From NCBI GenBank assembly GCA_036346225.1, contig JARFIW010000115.1, positions 372,001 through 436,000 of the forward strand: a stretch of 64,000 nt of DNA. The letters are read 5' to 3'. The stretch comes from Platerodrilus igneus (taxonomy: Eukaryota; Arthropoda; Insecta; Coleoptera; Lycidae). Below the pieces are notes generated by a model that did not search any database, was not told the origin of the DNA, and saw only the letters and a list, made by a program, of their open reading frames with translations. The translations under genes were made by a program, and so were the position numbers. Each line of letters opens with the position of its first letter. Within the stretch, counting starts at the first letter, position 1. Positions 1 to 11,025 of the stretch are shown here, piece after piece.

Positions 1-2230
1 GAAGAAGCTTGCTTTTACGGGACGCCACTCGAACCCTACGACGAAGGTATCCAACGCATAACCTACATATATAACCTCACAATCTGTTCTAGACTCCTTC
101 CCAAAGAAAAAACCAATATCACTCGAAGAACAAGTAGCCAAAGATGCACAAGGACGCCGACGATTCCATGGCGCCTTTACAGGTGGTTTCAGCGCTGGGT
201 TTTTCAACACAGTTGGATCTCTTGAAGGCTGGACGCCGTCTGAGTTTCGTAGCTCACGAAGCGAGAAAGCCATTAATAACGTTCAAGTCCCCGAAGACTT
301 TATGGACGATGAGGATTTGGGAGAGTTTGGAATTGCCCCGCAGACTGTACGAGCTACAGATGATTACAGTGGTAGTAAAAAGCGAAAAAGACAGGTACGT
401 TTCGTTTTTATTGTGTTGATTAATTGTTGGAACGTAGGTGCATGCGGATGGACCGATTCCAGGGGTTCCTGTGTTAGAAACACTAATCCAAGCTGGGAAC
501 GAAACCGTAGGGTATTTTTTAATGAAGAATATGAACCGTCGACATCACCAAGCGAACGCTGGTGTTAAGGTGTACGGGTGTGCAATGCCTAGCGTATCAG
601 ACGACGAACCGAAAGACGAGTACAACGTACACGAATACTATACGCGCTTTTTAAAATCACCCAAGGCGAATACGTCTGGTGTAGGTTACATCAGCCTAGA
701 TAAAACACACTTAAACCTATTTCAACCTGCTAAACTAACAGTACGTGAGCGCAACAACAAAAAATTATCAATATCAGGGCAAGCGTTTGGCGTTGGTGCT
801 TTCGAGGACGACGACGAAGATATATACGTAAAGGACGATATGACGCATTATGATTTTGAATTAACGTCCGAAACAAAGTCAGAGAAAAAGAAAAGCGGCC
901 AGTTACTCTTCGATTTGTTTGTGATTTCCACTAAAACGACGTTGTTTAATACCAAAGTCGTCTTCGCACCCCCTGTCATCCCTAGTACATTTACAGGGAA
1001 ACACAAAGTTAGAAAATCGCGTTTCGAACCAGCGCCTGAAGAACCTGTTGGAACGACGTTGAACGCAGCCGTTCGTGCTAAGTATTTAGGCGAGAGTCCC
1101 ATCGAAACAATAGTTTCAAAAGAAAAGCCGGAAGAACCGGCACGTAACAAAAGTGAGGTGTTGGATAACGTTTTAGCCGATCGTTTTGTCTCAGCTACCC
1201 AAAAGGACGATCTTGCTAACATACTAGAGCCTGTTGAGAAATTTCAGTCGGATCATGGTTCCGAAGAGTTGCGAGAGGCTGTTAGGATGAAAATGTTCGG
1301 GCCGTTAACTCGTGTGACGCTTCCATGGCAGCCGTGCGCTTTGCTGTGTAAGAGATTTAATGTTCCACAGCCGCATTTTGAGTAAGTATATTTAGATCAG
1401 GTTTGCAAACTCTTTCACGGCCATCGTGTAGTAGACTTGACCCTAATTTCTATGTGGCTTTACAGTAATCGTTAAAACGTAACGTTCGATTATAAACGTA
1501 GTACATAGGCGTCAAAATTCAAACAGTGAGAGCCGTAAAAGCGTTCGACTGTACGGTTTTAACTAAAATAAGATTACAAAATTAATACTTCATTTTCAGG
1601 GACTTGAACGCCCACAAACGAAAGCGAACCAAACATTTAATTTTCGAGTATCAAAAACACGAAGAAAAAGAGGTAAAACGCGAACCCGGTTTGGGAATTA
1701 AACCGTCAAGTTCTATTCAAGCAGAAGACACCACCCAGCCTATCGAAAATGAACCAAACAAAATCGATACCGAACCTCCAAGCGAAATAAACGAACCTAA
1801 AACAGTCGACATCACGGATCGTCTTGATCTCGCACAAAAAGCAGATCTATTTAAAGCTGTATTTTTAAGTAGTAGTGAATCGGAGGCATCCGATAACGAG
1901 GACGACAAAGCCAAACAGAAAGAAGTAATGACAGCAAACGTCGTCTCTGAACCTTTGTTACCGAAAATTAAACCGATTAAAGAAGGAATTTTATCCAACT
2001 TGAGTTTTCCACAAATTCAACCTGAAAAACCAAAACCACCACCTACTGAAGACCGTAACACATATGGTCCTCGTTTGCCAGATAGTTTATCGAAAGCTGC
2101 CGCAATGGTAATTAACGAACCTGTGGTTAACCTTGACGAATGGGTTGAAAAGGGTGAAGGTACCTACAAAAAGAAACATAAGAAAAAGCACAAAAAAGAA
2201 AAAGGGCATAAACATAGGTTGAAACGATAG
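1..2230 (+). CDS. GPATCH1: GPATCH1-like G-patch protein, 5'-partial, four exons
   Basis: Exons are 1-46 (open at the left edge), 93-394, 438-1381 and 1600-2230; each intron starts GT and ends AG, and the phases (1, 0, 2) join without a stop. GPATCH1 family proteins are nuclear factors associated with the spliceosome. Seen: the N-terminal EEACFYGTPLEPYDE block, the FHGAFTGGFSAGFFNTVGS block and an EDFMDDEDLGEFGI block (DUF1604 region), KLSISGQAFGVGA, then MKMFGPLTR and LLCKRFNVP, an acidic serine stretch (ADLFKAVF, SSSESEASDNEDD), FGPRLP-like YGPRLP, and a basic Lys-rich tail ending at 2230. Odd: where the family has the G-patch core (GWKxGQGxGxR) after VGxxLMKxM, this copy runs straight into a short unrelated stretch and then VKVYGC. 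The conserved middle block containing a WERERE-type motif is also absent, so the protein is about 625 residues here against about 930 in human. Identity is sure; whether it is functional is open. Confidence 0.9.
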
Positions 2231-2289
2231 TGTTTTGTTAATTTATTTAAGGTTAAGTCGTTGAGAAAATGTTGATTTTTATTTTTAAA

Positions 2290-5039
2290 TTATTGAGAGT
2301 TGTAGTTTGGGCATCCCCCGCCCCTGCCCTTCTCAACCTTTTCTCTCTCAACTCCGCCACCTCCTCCTCTCATCCCTCAAGCACTACTAACCCCCTTGTA
2401 GACATTCAAATAGCAAAACTACTTTTGATACATTATTTAATAGCTTTTTATGCAGTACTGTTAGGATTATAGCTTGTGCATTCCCTTGCCCTGTCATACA
2501 AGCCCTTTACCTTATCCTCAGCTCTTCCACCTCCAACCTCACGACCCTTAAACACTACCAACCCTCGTGTAAAATTCAAATAATAAAGAACCACTTTTAA
2601 TACATCGTATCATGGCCTTTTTGTGCTGTATTTTAAAGGATGTAAGCCCTTCACCTCACCCTCTAAACCCCTAAGCACTACCAACCCCTCATGTAAAAAT
2701 TCAAATAGCAACAAAGTATTTTTAATACATCATGTCGTCTTTTTATGCATTTTTAGGGATTTAATTTGTGTAACCCTATCGCCTATCATCTCAAGTCCTC
2801 CGCCCCATCCTCAACCTCTCCCCCATGCCCTAAACAGTACAAACTCTTCCTGTAAAAATTTAAATAGCAAAGGACCACTTTTAATATATCGTGTCGTAGC
2901 ATTTTTAAGGATGCAATTTGTGCAGACCGTTCCCCTGTTATTTCAAGCACTTCGCCGCATCCTCAACCCCTCCCCCATCCTCTCAGCCCCTAAGCACTAC
3001 CAACATATTATTAAACGCCTATTATCTCAAGCCCTTCGCCCCATCCTCAACCCCTCCACACCACCCCTAAGCACTGACACCCCTCCTGTAAAAATTCAAA
3101 TGGTAAAGGACCCTTTTGATATATCGTGTTGTAGCCTTTTTATGCCACATTTTTGAGGATGTAATATATGCAGCCACTTCCTCTGTCATCTCAAGCCCTT
3201 CATCTCATCCTCTCAACCCCTAAGTACTACCAACCCCTCCTGTAAAAATTCAAATAACAAATTACCACTTTTGATATATCGTGTCACAGCCTTTTTATGC
3301 CGCACTTTCAAGGATGTAATAATTGCAACCCCTTTCCATGTCATCTCAAGCCCTTCACCTAATCCTCTCCAACTCTGAGCACTACCAACCCCTCCTGTAA
3401 AAATTCAAACAGCAAAGAAGTGCTTTTGATACATCATTTTGTAGTCTTTTTATGCCGCATTTTTAGGCATTTAATTTGTGCAACCCTATCGCCTATCATC
3501 TCAAGCCCTTCGCCCCTCCTCAACACCACCACCACTACCCTAAGCACTAACAACCGTCCTGTAAAAGATATAGCAAAAGACCCTTTTGATACATTGTGTG
3601 ATAGACTTTTTATGCCGCATTTTTAGGGTTTTAATTTGTGCAACCCTATTGTCTATCATCTCTAGCCCTTTGCACCATCCTCCACCTCGCCCCTATACAG
3701 TATCACCCCCTCATGTAAAAATTCAAATAGTAAAGGACCACTTTTGATACATCGTGTCTGGCCTTTATATGCTGCACTTTTAAGAATGTAATTTGTGCAG
3801 ACCCTTCCCCTGTTATTTCAAGTCCTTCGCCCCATCCTTAACCCCTAAGCACTACCAACCCCTCCTGTAAAAATTCAAACAGCAAAGAAGTGCTTTTGAT
3901 ACATCATTTTGTAGTCTTTTTATGCCGCATTTTTAGGCATTTAATTTGTGCAACCTATCGTCTATCATCTCAAGCCCTTCGCCCCTCTTCAACACCACCA
4001 CCACTACCCTAAGCACTAACAACCGTCCTGTAAAAGATATACCAAAAGACCCTTTTGATACATGGTGTGATAGACTTTTTATGCCGCATTTTTAGGGATT
4101 TAATTTGTGCAACCCTATCGCCTATCATCTCAAGCCCTTCGCCCCTCCTCAACACCCCTCCCCTAAGCACTAACAGCCGTCCTTTAAAAGATATATCAAA
4201 AGACCCTTTTGATACATGGTGTGATAGACTTTTTATGCCGCATTTTTAGGGATTTAATTTGTGCAACCCTATCGTCTATCATCTCTAGCCCTTTGCACCA
4301 TCCTCCACCCCGCCCCTATACAGTATCACCCCCTCATGTTAAAATTCTAACAGCAAAGAAGTATTTTTAATACATCGTGTCGTTGTATTTTTAGGGATTT
4401 AATTTGAGCAACCCTATCGCCTATCATCTCAAGCCCTTCGACCCTCCTCAACACCCCTCCCCTAAGCACTAACAGCCGTCCTTTAAAAGATATACCAATG
4501 GGCCATTTTGATACATGGTGTGATAGACTTTTTATGCCGCATTTTTAGGGTTTTAATTTGTGCAACCCTATCGTCTATCATCTCTAGCCCTTTGCACCAT
4601 CCTTCACCACGCCCCTATACAGTATCACCCCCTCATGTAAAAATTCAAATAGTAAAGGACCACTTTCGATACATCGTGTCTGGCCTTTATATGCTGCACT
4701 TTTAAGGATGTAATTTGTGCAAATCCTTCCCCTGTCATTTCAAGCCCTTCGCTCCATCCTCAACCCTAAGCACTACCAACCCCTCCTGTAAAAATTCAAA
4801 CAGCAAAGAAGTACTTTTGATGCATCATGTCGTAGCACTTTTATGCCGCATTTTTAGGGATTTAATTTGTGCAACCCTATCACCTGTCATCTCAAACCTT
4901 TGCCGCATCATAAACCCCTCCAGCTCTCCCCTAAGCACCACCAACCCCTTCTGTAAAAATTCAAATAACAAAGAACCACTTTCGATACATTGTGTCGTAG
5001 CCTTTTTATGATACATTTTTAAGGATGTAATATGTGCAG
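2290..5039. repeat. Satellite A, ~155-bp tandem array, left block
   Basis: Monomers repeat about every 154-157 bp (for example, GATACATGGTGTG recurs at 4057 and 4211). Each monomer joins a C-rich, G-poor half (CCCTTCGCCCCATCCTCAAC and CCTAAGCACTACCAACCCCT) to an AT-rich half (TGTAAAAATTCAAA, TTTTGATACATCGTGTCGTAG, GCATTTTTAAGGATGTAATTTGTGCA). Some short ORFs lie inside, but they follow the repeat and are not genes. A three-monomer higher-order unit of ~470 bp is visible (3400-3890). The array is cut at 5040 by an RTE element. Confidence 0.9.
5029..5039. repeat. Left target-site duplication of RTE element
   Basis: AATATGTGCAG ends the left satellite block and recurs at 9769-9779, where satellite A resumes. 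The site falls inside the normal monomer motif GATGTAATxTGTGCAG, so the empty site can be recognised. Confidence 0.85.
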
Positions 5040-5342
5040 CCATTTCGAATGGACCTGCACCTTGCCGAAGTTCTAAATTACTAGAACAGGTGAAATGGCT
5101 TGCGTGTTCTAATGAGCTAAAGAGCCAAACTACAGGTCCAACCAAAGTAGTAGGGTCGTTAGTGAGGAACCAGACTAAGACAGGTCCCCGAAAGAGGGCA
5201 GCGGCTCTTTCGGTACTTAGATTGGCAGAGACCATAGGGGTCGGTATGGCAGTCTAAGACACACTACCGCGATGTGGAAGGCAACGGGAAACCACCACAT
5301 TATCTCCCAAGTACACAGCGTACTTAAATTGTAACAAACACG

Positions 5343-6583
5343 ATGGCATTCTCTGGGGTAAAAGATTCCGGAGTTAAAATAGTCCCCCATTCGGATCTCC
5401 GGGAGGGGACTACTTCGGAGGATGCGATCGGAAAGTTAAAAATAAGAGTCGGGAACATTCTGCGAGTCGGAGCGTGGAATGTTAGAAGTATGAAGCAAGT
5501 AGGTAAGCTAGAGAACCTAAAATCGAAATGAATAGGTTATCACTAGACATAGTAGGGATCAGCGAAGTTCGGTGGCCAGAGGCGGGGATTTTTGGGTGGA
5601 GACTTTAGGGTAATTTATACAGGAGCAGAGGACGGAAATTTGGGTGTGGGGATAGTTATGCGGAAAAAAATAGGATACTGTGTAGAAAATTACTTACAAA
5701 AGAATGAAAGAGTACTCATGGTTAGATTAGGATCTAAACCGGTAAACACAGTAATAATACAAGTATACATGCCCACCTCTAGCTACAGTGACGAAGAGGT
5801 AGAAGCCATCTACAAAGATATCGAAGACATATTAAGATACGTAAAGGACATGAAAATTTAATAATTACGGGGGATTTTAATGCTGTGGTAGGTGAGGGTA
5901 GGGAAGGAGCGGTAGTAGGTTTATTTGGTTTAGGCACGACAAACGACAGGGGAAATAGGCTGGTAGAATTTTGCGACAAGAACAATTTAATCATCACAAA
6001 CACATTATTTCAACATCATGCTAGAAGACGATATACGTGGAAGATGCCAGGAGATATAGGAAGATATCAAATAGATTACATTCTTGTTAGACAACGGTTT
6101 AGGAATCAAGTAAAAGACTGTAGAAGCTACCCAGAAGCAGATATAGATACTGACCACAACATCGTAATTATGAAGGCCGCACTTAAATTTAAAAATCTGA
6201 AAAAAAGGAAAGGAAAAAGGCACTTGGACTTAGAGAAACTAAAAGATAAAGATATTCAAGTAAGATTCGAAAAAAAGTCAAATGAATTGCTGAATGATAT
6301 CGGGAAAATATCTGAAACTAAGGAAGTACAAACAGAATGGAATAACATTAAATCTAGTCTAGACATGGCGGCCAGAGATATTTTGGGGTATACACAAAAA
6401 GAAAATAAGAAACCATGGATAACAAAGGATATCGTGAATTTAATAGAAGAAAGACGAAAATACAAAAATAAATCAGACGAAACAGGAAAACAGAGATACA
6501 AAGCCATAAAATGGGAAATTATTGAAAATGCAGGAAAGCTAAAGAACAATGGATTGATGAAAATGCAAAGAAGTACAAACTAA
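5343..6583 (+). pseudogene. RTE ORF, endonuclease part, frame-broken
   Basis: Frame 5343-5531 carries the endonuclease N-terminus (WNVRSM) and ends at TGA. The continuation, with an ISEVRW motif, is in another frame. Frames 5592-5861 (GVGIVMRKKIGY, VNTVIIQVYMPTSS) and 5885-6583 (GREGAVVGLFG, TNTLFQHHARRRYTWKMPG, GRYQIDYILVRQRF, DTDHNIVIM) carry the rest. The catalytic-type Asp-His pair near TDHN is present. The break before the GDFN motif lies at a run of four A (about 5851-5856), where one base appears to be missing. Known role in the family: nicks target DNA for target-primed reverse transcription. This copy cannot make an intact protein as read. Confidence 0.85.
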
Positions 6584-6715
6584 GATGGAAATAGGAAAGA
6601 TAGACGAAGCATACAAATTAATTAGAATGAATTTTAGGGATATAAAACCGTATAACAAAAATATAAGGGACGCACAAGGAAACGTCATTATAGAAAACGT
6701 AGAGAAAGTGAGTAG

Positions 6716-8298
6716 ATGGCAAGAATATATAGGAATTTATATGCAGGAGAGGAACTAACTGCATTAGAACAGGAATCAGACATTGAAAATGATGACTTGG
6801 GATATCCTATACTTCGAGACGAGTTTGAATTAGCATTAAAGAGTCTGAAAAATGGTAAGGCGCCGGGTACAGATAAGGTGCAAGCAGAAACTCTAAAAGC
6901 CGCTGGACAAGCAGTAACAGAACGTCTCTTCCAACTTGTAAGCTATATGTATGAGACAGGCGAGATACCCAAAGATTTCAAACGTAGCATCATAGTAAGT
7001 ATACCAAAAAAGAAAGGCGCGGATAGATGTGAAAACTTTCGAACAATAAGTTTGACAGCACACGTGTCAAAAATATTAACTAGAATTGTGCAAAGACGAA
7101 TGGAAAAACGAGCTGAAGAAATACTAGGAGAAGACCAATTTGGGTTTAGGCGAAACAGGGGAACACGGGAGGCTATTTTAGCTCTGAGAGTGATAATGGA
7201 GAAAACAATAGAAAAGGGAAAGCATGTATATAGGGTTTGTAGATCTGGAAAAAGCATTCGACAATGTAAATTGGAAAAAATGTTTGAAATACTCAAAAGA
7301 TTGGAATGAGTTATAGGGATAGACGAATAGTACATAGCTTATACAAAGAGCAAACAGCAGTAATAGAATTAGAGCAGGAACGTAGAGAAGTAAACATTAG
7401 GAAAGGGGTGAGACAGGGATGTGCCCTATCCCCATTGATTTTTAACTTGTACATAGAAGAGGCAATGAATACTGTCAAATGCAGGAAGACATTTGGAATT
7501 ACTATGCAGGGACAAAAAATTGATATGCTTAGATTTGCAGATGATATAGCGGCATTAGCGTCTAGCAAGGAAGAGTTAGAAAGTGCTCTTAATGAAATGA
7601 AAACGTTTCTAACAGAGAGATACGGTATGGAAATTAACAAAACTAAAACTAAAGTTCTAGTTTGCAAAGGTGAGGAAAATAAATCAAAAACAAGAATACA
7701 AGTATTTAACACGAACTTACAAGAGGTTAAGGATTTCTGCTACCTAGGAAGTCAAATAACGCAAGATGGGAAAAGCACAAAAGATATAAAACAAAGATTA
7801 GCACAAGGTCGTGCTACATTTAACAAGAAAAAGCAACTACTGTGCTCAAAGACCACAAACATAGAAACAAGGAAAAGATTGCTTAAAACATATGTGGAGC
7901 ACAGCACTGTACGGCTGTGAAGCCTGGACAGTAGGAGAAGCGGACAAGAAAAGGTAGAAGCCTTTGAAATGTGGTGTTACAGGCGTATGATGAAGATATC
8001 ATGGACAGACAAAGTTAAGAACGAAGAGGTACTAAAAATGGTAGGGGAAGAAAGAAATATGTGGAAAACGGTAAAAAATAGGAGAGATAGGATGATAGGC
8101 CACATACTACGGCATGAGGGAATAGTGCGGAATATATCAGAAGCAGAGATAGGAAAAAAGAGAAGAGGCAGACCTAGATTAGACTACTGCACACAGATAG
8201 TAAAAGATGTAGGCTGTAAAGGTTTCAGGGAGATGTGTAGGCTAGCCCAGAATAGAAATCAATGGAGGTACGCATCCAACCAATCCCAAGATGGATAA
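6716..8298 (+). pseudogene. RTE ORF, reverse transcriptase and C-terminal part, frame-broken
   Basis: Frame 6716-7309 holds RT motifs 0-3 (FELALKSLKNGKAPGTDKVQ, FRTISLTAHVSKILTRIVQRR, QFGFRRNRGTREAI). The next motif (FVDLEKAFD) is present at ~7235-7262 but in a different frame. Frame 7306-7920 has VRQGCALSPLIFNLY and LRFADDIAAL, the FADD catalytic box of RTE reverse transcriptases. Frame 7969-8298 is the C-terminal region (GHILRHEGI, GKKRRGRPRLDY), ending with the WRYASNQSQDG tail. At least three frame changes separate the pieces, so it is a pseudogene as read. Confidence 0.85.
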
Positions 8299-9239
8299 AC
8301 TAATGACGAAAAGATAACTGTGCTTAAACATGATGATTATTATAAGTAACTACAAGAATTGGTTGGGCAATATTCTCGAATAATGTTAAGTGTGTGAAAG
8401 GATTTACTGGAAAACCATTATTTCGGCAAATGTCTAAGTGTTGGGGGATCTTGGTAGCCACAGGTTGCTTAACCTCCTTCACTGAATCTCGGTAAAATAG
8501 GGTATAAAATTAGAAAACAATAGAAAGGAACGAGCTGAATACACATACTCCCTGAAAATAAGAAAAAGAAGAAAACCACCAAAACGCAAAATCAAAGAAG
8601 CTGCTTATATAACCCTACATAAAAATAACTGAGATGCAAACGAATCCGTGACTTTCAGTAAACAATGGATTCCATTACTAAAAGAAATAACAAATGAAAA
8701 TCAAATGCCCACTATATCTAGGTAGCATTGCAAGTTTTTCCTGGGTTTTCCTTGCAATATTAACATGAAATACAGCCTACATACATGATTTCTATTTATA
8801 CATAAAATAACTAATTACATAAAAATAAGCATATTAACAATCCTTGTAAAACAGCATTGGTATCTGACAAGTATAAATCCACAATAAGGTTACCTCAAAA
8901 CCATATACAATCTGCGTTGAACAGTATTGGTATCTGACAAGTGTAAACCCGCCATAGAGTCGCCTCAGAACCATGTTAAAATCTACCAAAGAGGTAACTT
9001 AAATCATAATGAATTTCCCTCCTCAAAATAAACATAAAAAAAGACTACTTAAGCCTTTCAATAATGCAATCGCACACTTCTTTAATAACCATCCTCTCAA
9101 TTGTATAAATAGAAACATGTTAAAAAATGTTTTCCAATTCCAAGTTATTGAATTTATATAAAATTCACCAATAAAAATTAATCAGCTGATTTCACGTTAA
9201 GCGTATTGACTATCTAAAGAAAGCCGATCCCAGGTCGCA
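8299..9239. other. AT-rich spacer inside the RTE insertion
   Basis: No gene is seen. A stretch at 8485-8530 (GTAAAATAGGGTATAAAATT) resembles 9252-9300 just before the second RTE 3' end. Two diverged ~70-bp direct repeats with TTGGTATCTGACAAGT start near 8857 and 8927. The origin of this segment is unclear. Confidence 0.5.
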
Positions 9240-9768
9240 ACACAAATTGAAGGCAATCGGAGAAATAGGGCATAAAACTGTAAAGCAATAGAAAGTGATC
9301 GAACTGCATCTAACAAGAAAGAACATCGCCTATGAGGAAAGACAACAAACATAGAATAAGAAGAAAATTGTTGAAAACAGTATGCCTATGAAATACGGGC
9401 AGTCTGAAACGCAGACAGAAAAACGGCAGCAGCCTTTTGAAATGCTGTGCTTCAGATGTATGAGGACGATAGCATGGACAGACAAAGATAATAACAAATA
9501 AGTTACAGAAATAGTAGGGGAACAAGGATATCTGGGGAAAAAGAGAAATAGTAGGGCGGAATACGTTCTAAGGCATTTTTGGGGAATAGTATGTGATATA
9601 TTACAAGCAGAGATAGGAAAAAAGAGGTAGATGTAGACCTAGATCAGACAGTTATAGATGCAAACTGTGCATATTTCAGGGAAATCTGTAGGTTAGTTCA
9701 GAATAGGGAACAATGATGGTACGCGTCTAACCAGTTCTAGGACTGAAGACCTAATGATGATGATGATG
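9240..9768 (+). mobile_element. Second, decayed copy of the RTE 3' end
   Basis: It parallels 7900-8298: a CCTTTTGAAATG / ATGAGGACGATAGCATGGACAG stretch (compare 7960-8005), GCAGAGATAGGAAAAAAGAG, TTTCAGGGAAATCTGTAGG and GGTACGCGTCTAACC, then (ATG)n. It carries several in-frame stops, so it is older or more damaged than the first copy, yet it is the copy that abuts the right TSD. Confidence 0.8.
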
Positions 9769-10820
9769 AATATGTGCAGACTCTTCCCCTCTCATTTCAA
9801 GGCCTTCGCCCCATCCTCAACCCCTACACATCATCCTTTCGACCCCTAAGCACTACCAACCCCTCCTGTAAAAATTCAAATAGCAAAGAACCACTTTTGA
9901 TACATCGTGTTGTAGCCTTTTTATGTCGCATTTTGAATGATGTAATTTGTGCAGCCCCAGCCTTTCACCTAAACCTCTCAACCCCTAAGCACTTCCAACC
10001 CCTCCTGTAAAAATTCAAACAGCAAAGAAGTACTTTTGGTACATCGTGCCGTAGCCTTTTTATGCCGCATTTTTACGGATGTAATTTGTGCAGACCCTTC
10101 CCCTATTTGTTTAAATCCTTCGCCCTAACCTCTAATTGTTACCAACCCCTCCTGTAAAAATTCAAATAACAAAGAACCACTTTTGATACGTGTCATAGCC
10201 TTTTCATGCTGCATTTTTAGAGATTAAATTTGTGAACCCTATCGCATATTAGCTTAAGCCCTTCGCCCCATTCTCAACCCCCCACCCCAACCCTAAACAG
10301 TATCAACCCTCCTGTAAAAATTCAAATAGCAAAGGATCACTTTTGATACGTCATGTTGTAGCCTTTTTTGCTGCATTTTAAGGATGTAATTGTGCAGCCC
10401 CTTCCCGTCATCTCAAGCCCATCACCTACTCCTCTCAACCTCTTAGAACTACCAACCCCTTATGTAAAAATTCTAACAGCAAAGAAGTATTTTTAATAAA
10501 TACATCGTGTTGTAGTATTTTTAGGGATTTAATTTGTGCAACCCTATCGCCTATCATCTCAACACCTCCACCCCACCCCTAAGCACTAACAGCCCTCCAG
10601 TAAAAGATCAAATACCAAAGGACCCTTTTGATACATCGTGTCGTAGACTTTTTATGCTGCATTTTTAAGGATGTAATTTGTGCAGATCTTTCCCTTGTCA
10701 TTTCAAGCCCTTCGGCCTTCCTCAACCTCTACACCCCATCCTCAAAACTCTTAAGCGCTACCAACCCTCATGTAAAAATTCAAATAGCAAACAAGTACTT
10801 TTGGTACATTGTGTCGTAGC
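9769..10820. repeat. Satellite A, middle block
   Basis: The same ~155-bp monomers as the left block resume immediately at the right TSD of the RTE element (9769-9779) and stop at the LTR element. Its last five bases, GTAGC (10816-10820), are the left TSD of that element. Confidence 0.9.
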
Positions 10821-10993
10821 TGTGGTGTTGCCAAGGTTACGGGATTGATATACTAGATCAGAGTAGCTAGGGGGATGGGACTTTGAAAGAAGTGTAAATT
10901 AGAGAATTGGAGATGTATTGAATTGGCAGAATAAAGCATTTAGTATTGTTCAATTAAGTAGTAATATATCCTTACAAATATACAAATACTACA
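10821..10993 (+). repeat. 5' LTR
   Basis: It is 173 bp, starts TGTGGTGTTGCCAAGG and ends AAATACTACA. It matches 14968-15139 over its full length. Such a short LTR must hold promoter and polyadenylation signals; an AATAAA lies in it (CAGAATAAAGCATT, ~10930-10943). Confidence 0.92.
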
Positions 10994-10995
10994 AT

Positions 10996-11010
10996 TGGCG
11001 ATGAGGATTG
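10996..11010 (+). promoter_or_regulatory. Primer-binding site, tRNA-Ser-like
   Basis: TGGCGATGAGGATTG lies two bases after the 5' LTR. It resembles the complement of the 3' end of insect tRNA-Ser(GCT), whose acceptor stem starts GACGAGG, with one or two mismatches. The tRNA assignment is from family knowledge, not a search. Confidence 0.65.
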
Positions 11011-11025
11011 AAAAATTATTGCAAC

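Larger units (their letters stand above)
5040..9768 (+). mobile_element. RTE-clade (BovB-like) non-LTR retrotransposon, defective
   Basis: The insertion lies in satellite A between perfect 11-bp direct repeats and ends in a (TGA)n microsatellite at 9754-9768, as RTE elements do. The 5' UTR (5040-5342) precedes an ATG at 5343. An apurinic-type endonuclease region (RVGAWNVRSM, then GDFNAVVG at ~5872-5896 and IDYILVRQRF) is followed by a reverse transcriptase (NGKAPGTDKV, QFGFRRNRGTREAI, VRQGCALSPLIFNLY, FADDI). The layout matches the craniofacial-development-protein-2-like/BovB RTE family. The reading frame is broken several times. The 3' module occurs twice, once at 7969-8298 and again, more decayed, at ~9340-9768, which makes the element longer (4.7 kb) than the usual 3-4 kb. 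Confidence 0.9.

Noticed and set aside
848..1222. 124-codon open frame on the - strand
   Set aside because: Lies wholly inside GPATCH1-like exon 3 on the opposite strand; no domain.
2623..5011. Series of open frames of 60-177 codons in satellite A
   Set aside because: They recur with each monomer and end at random; no starts, splice sites or domains.
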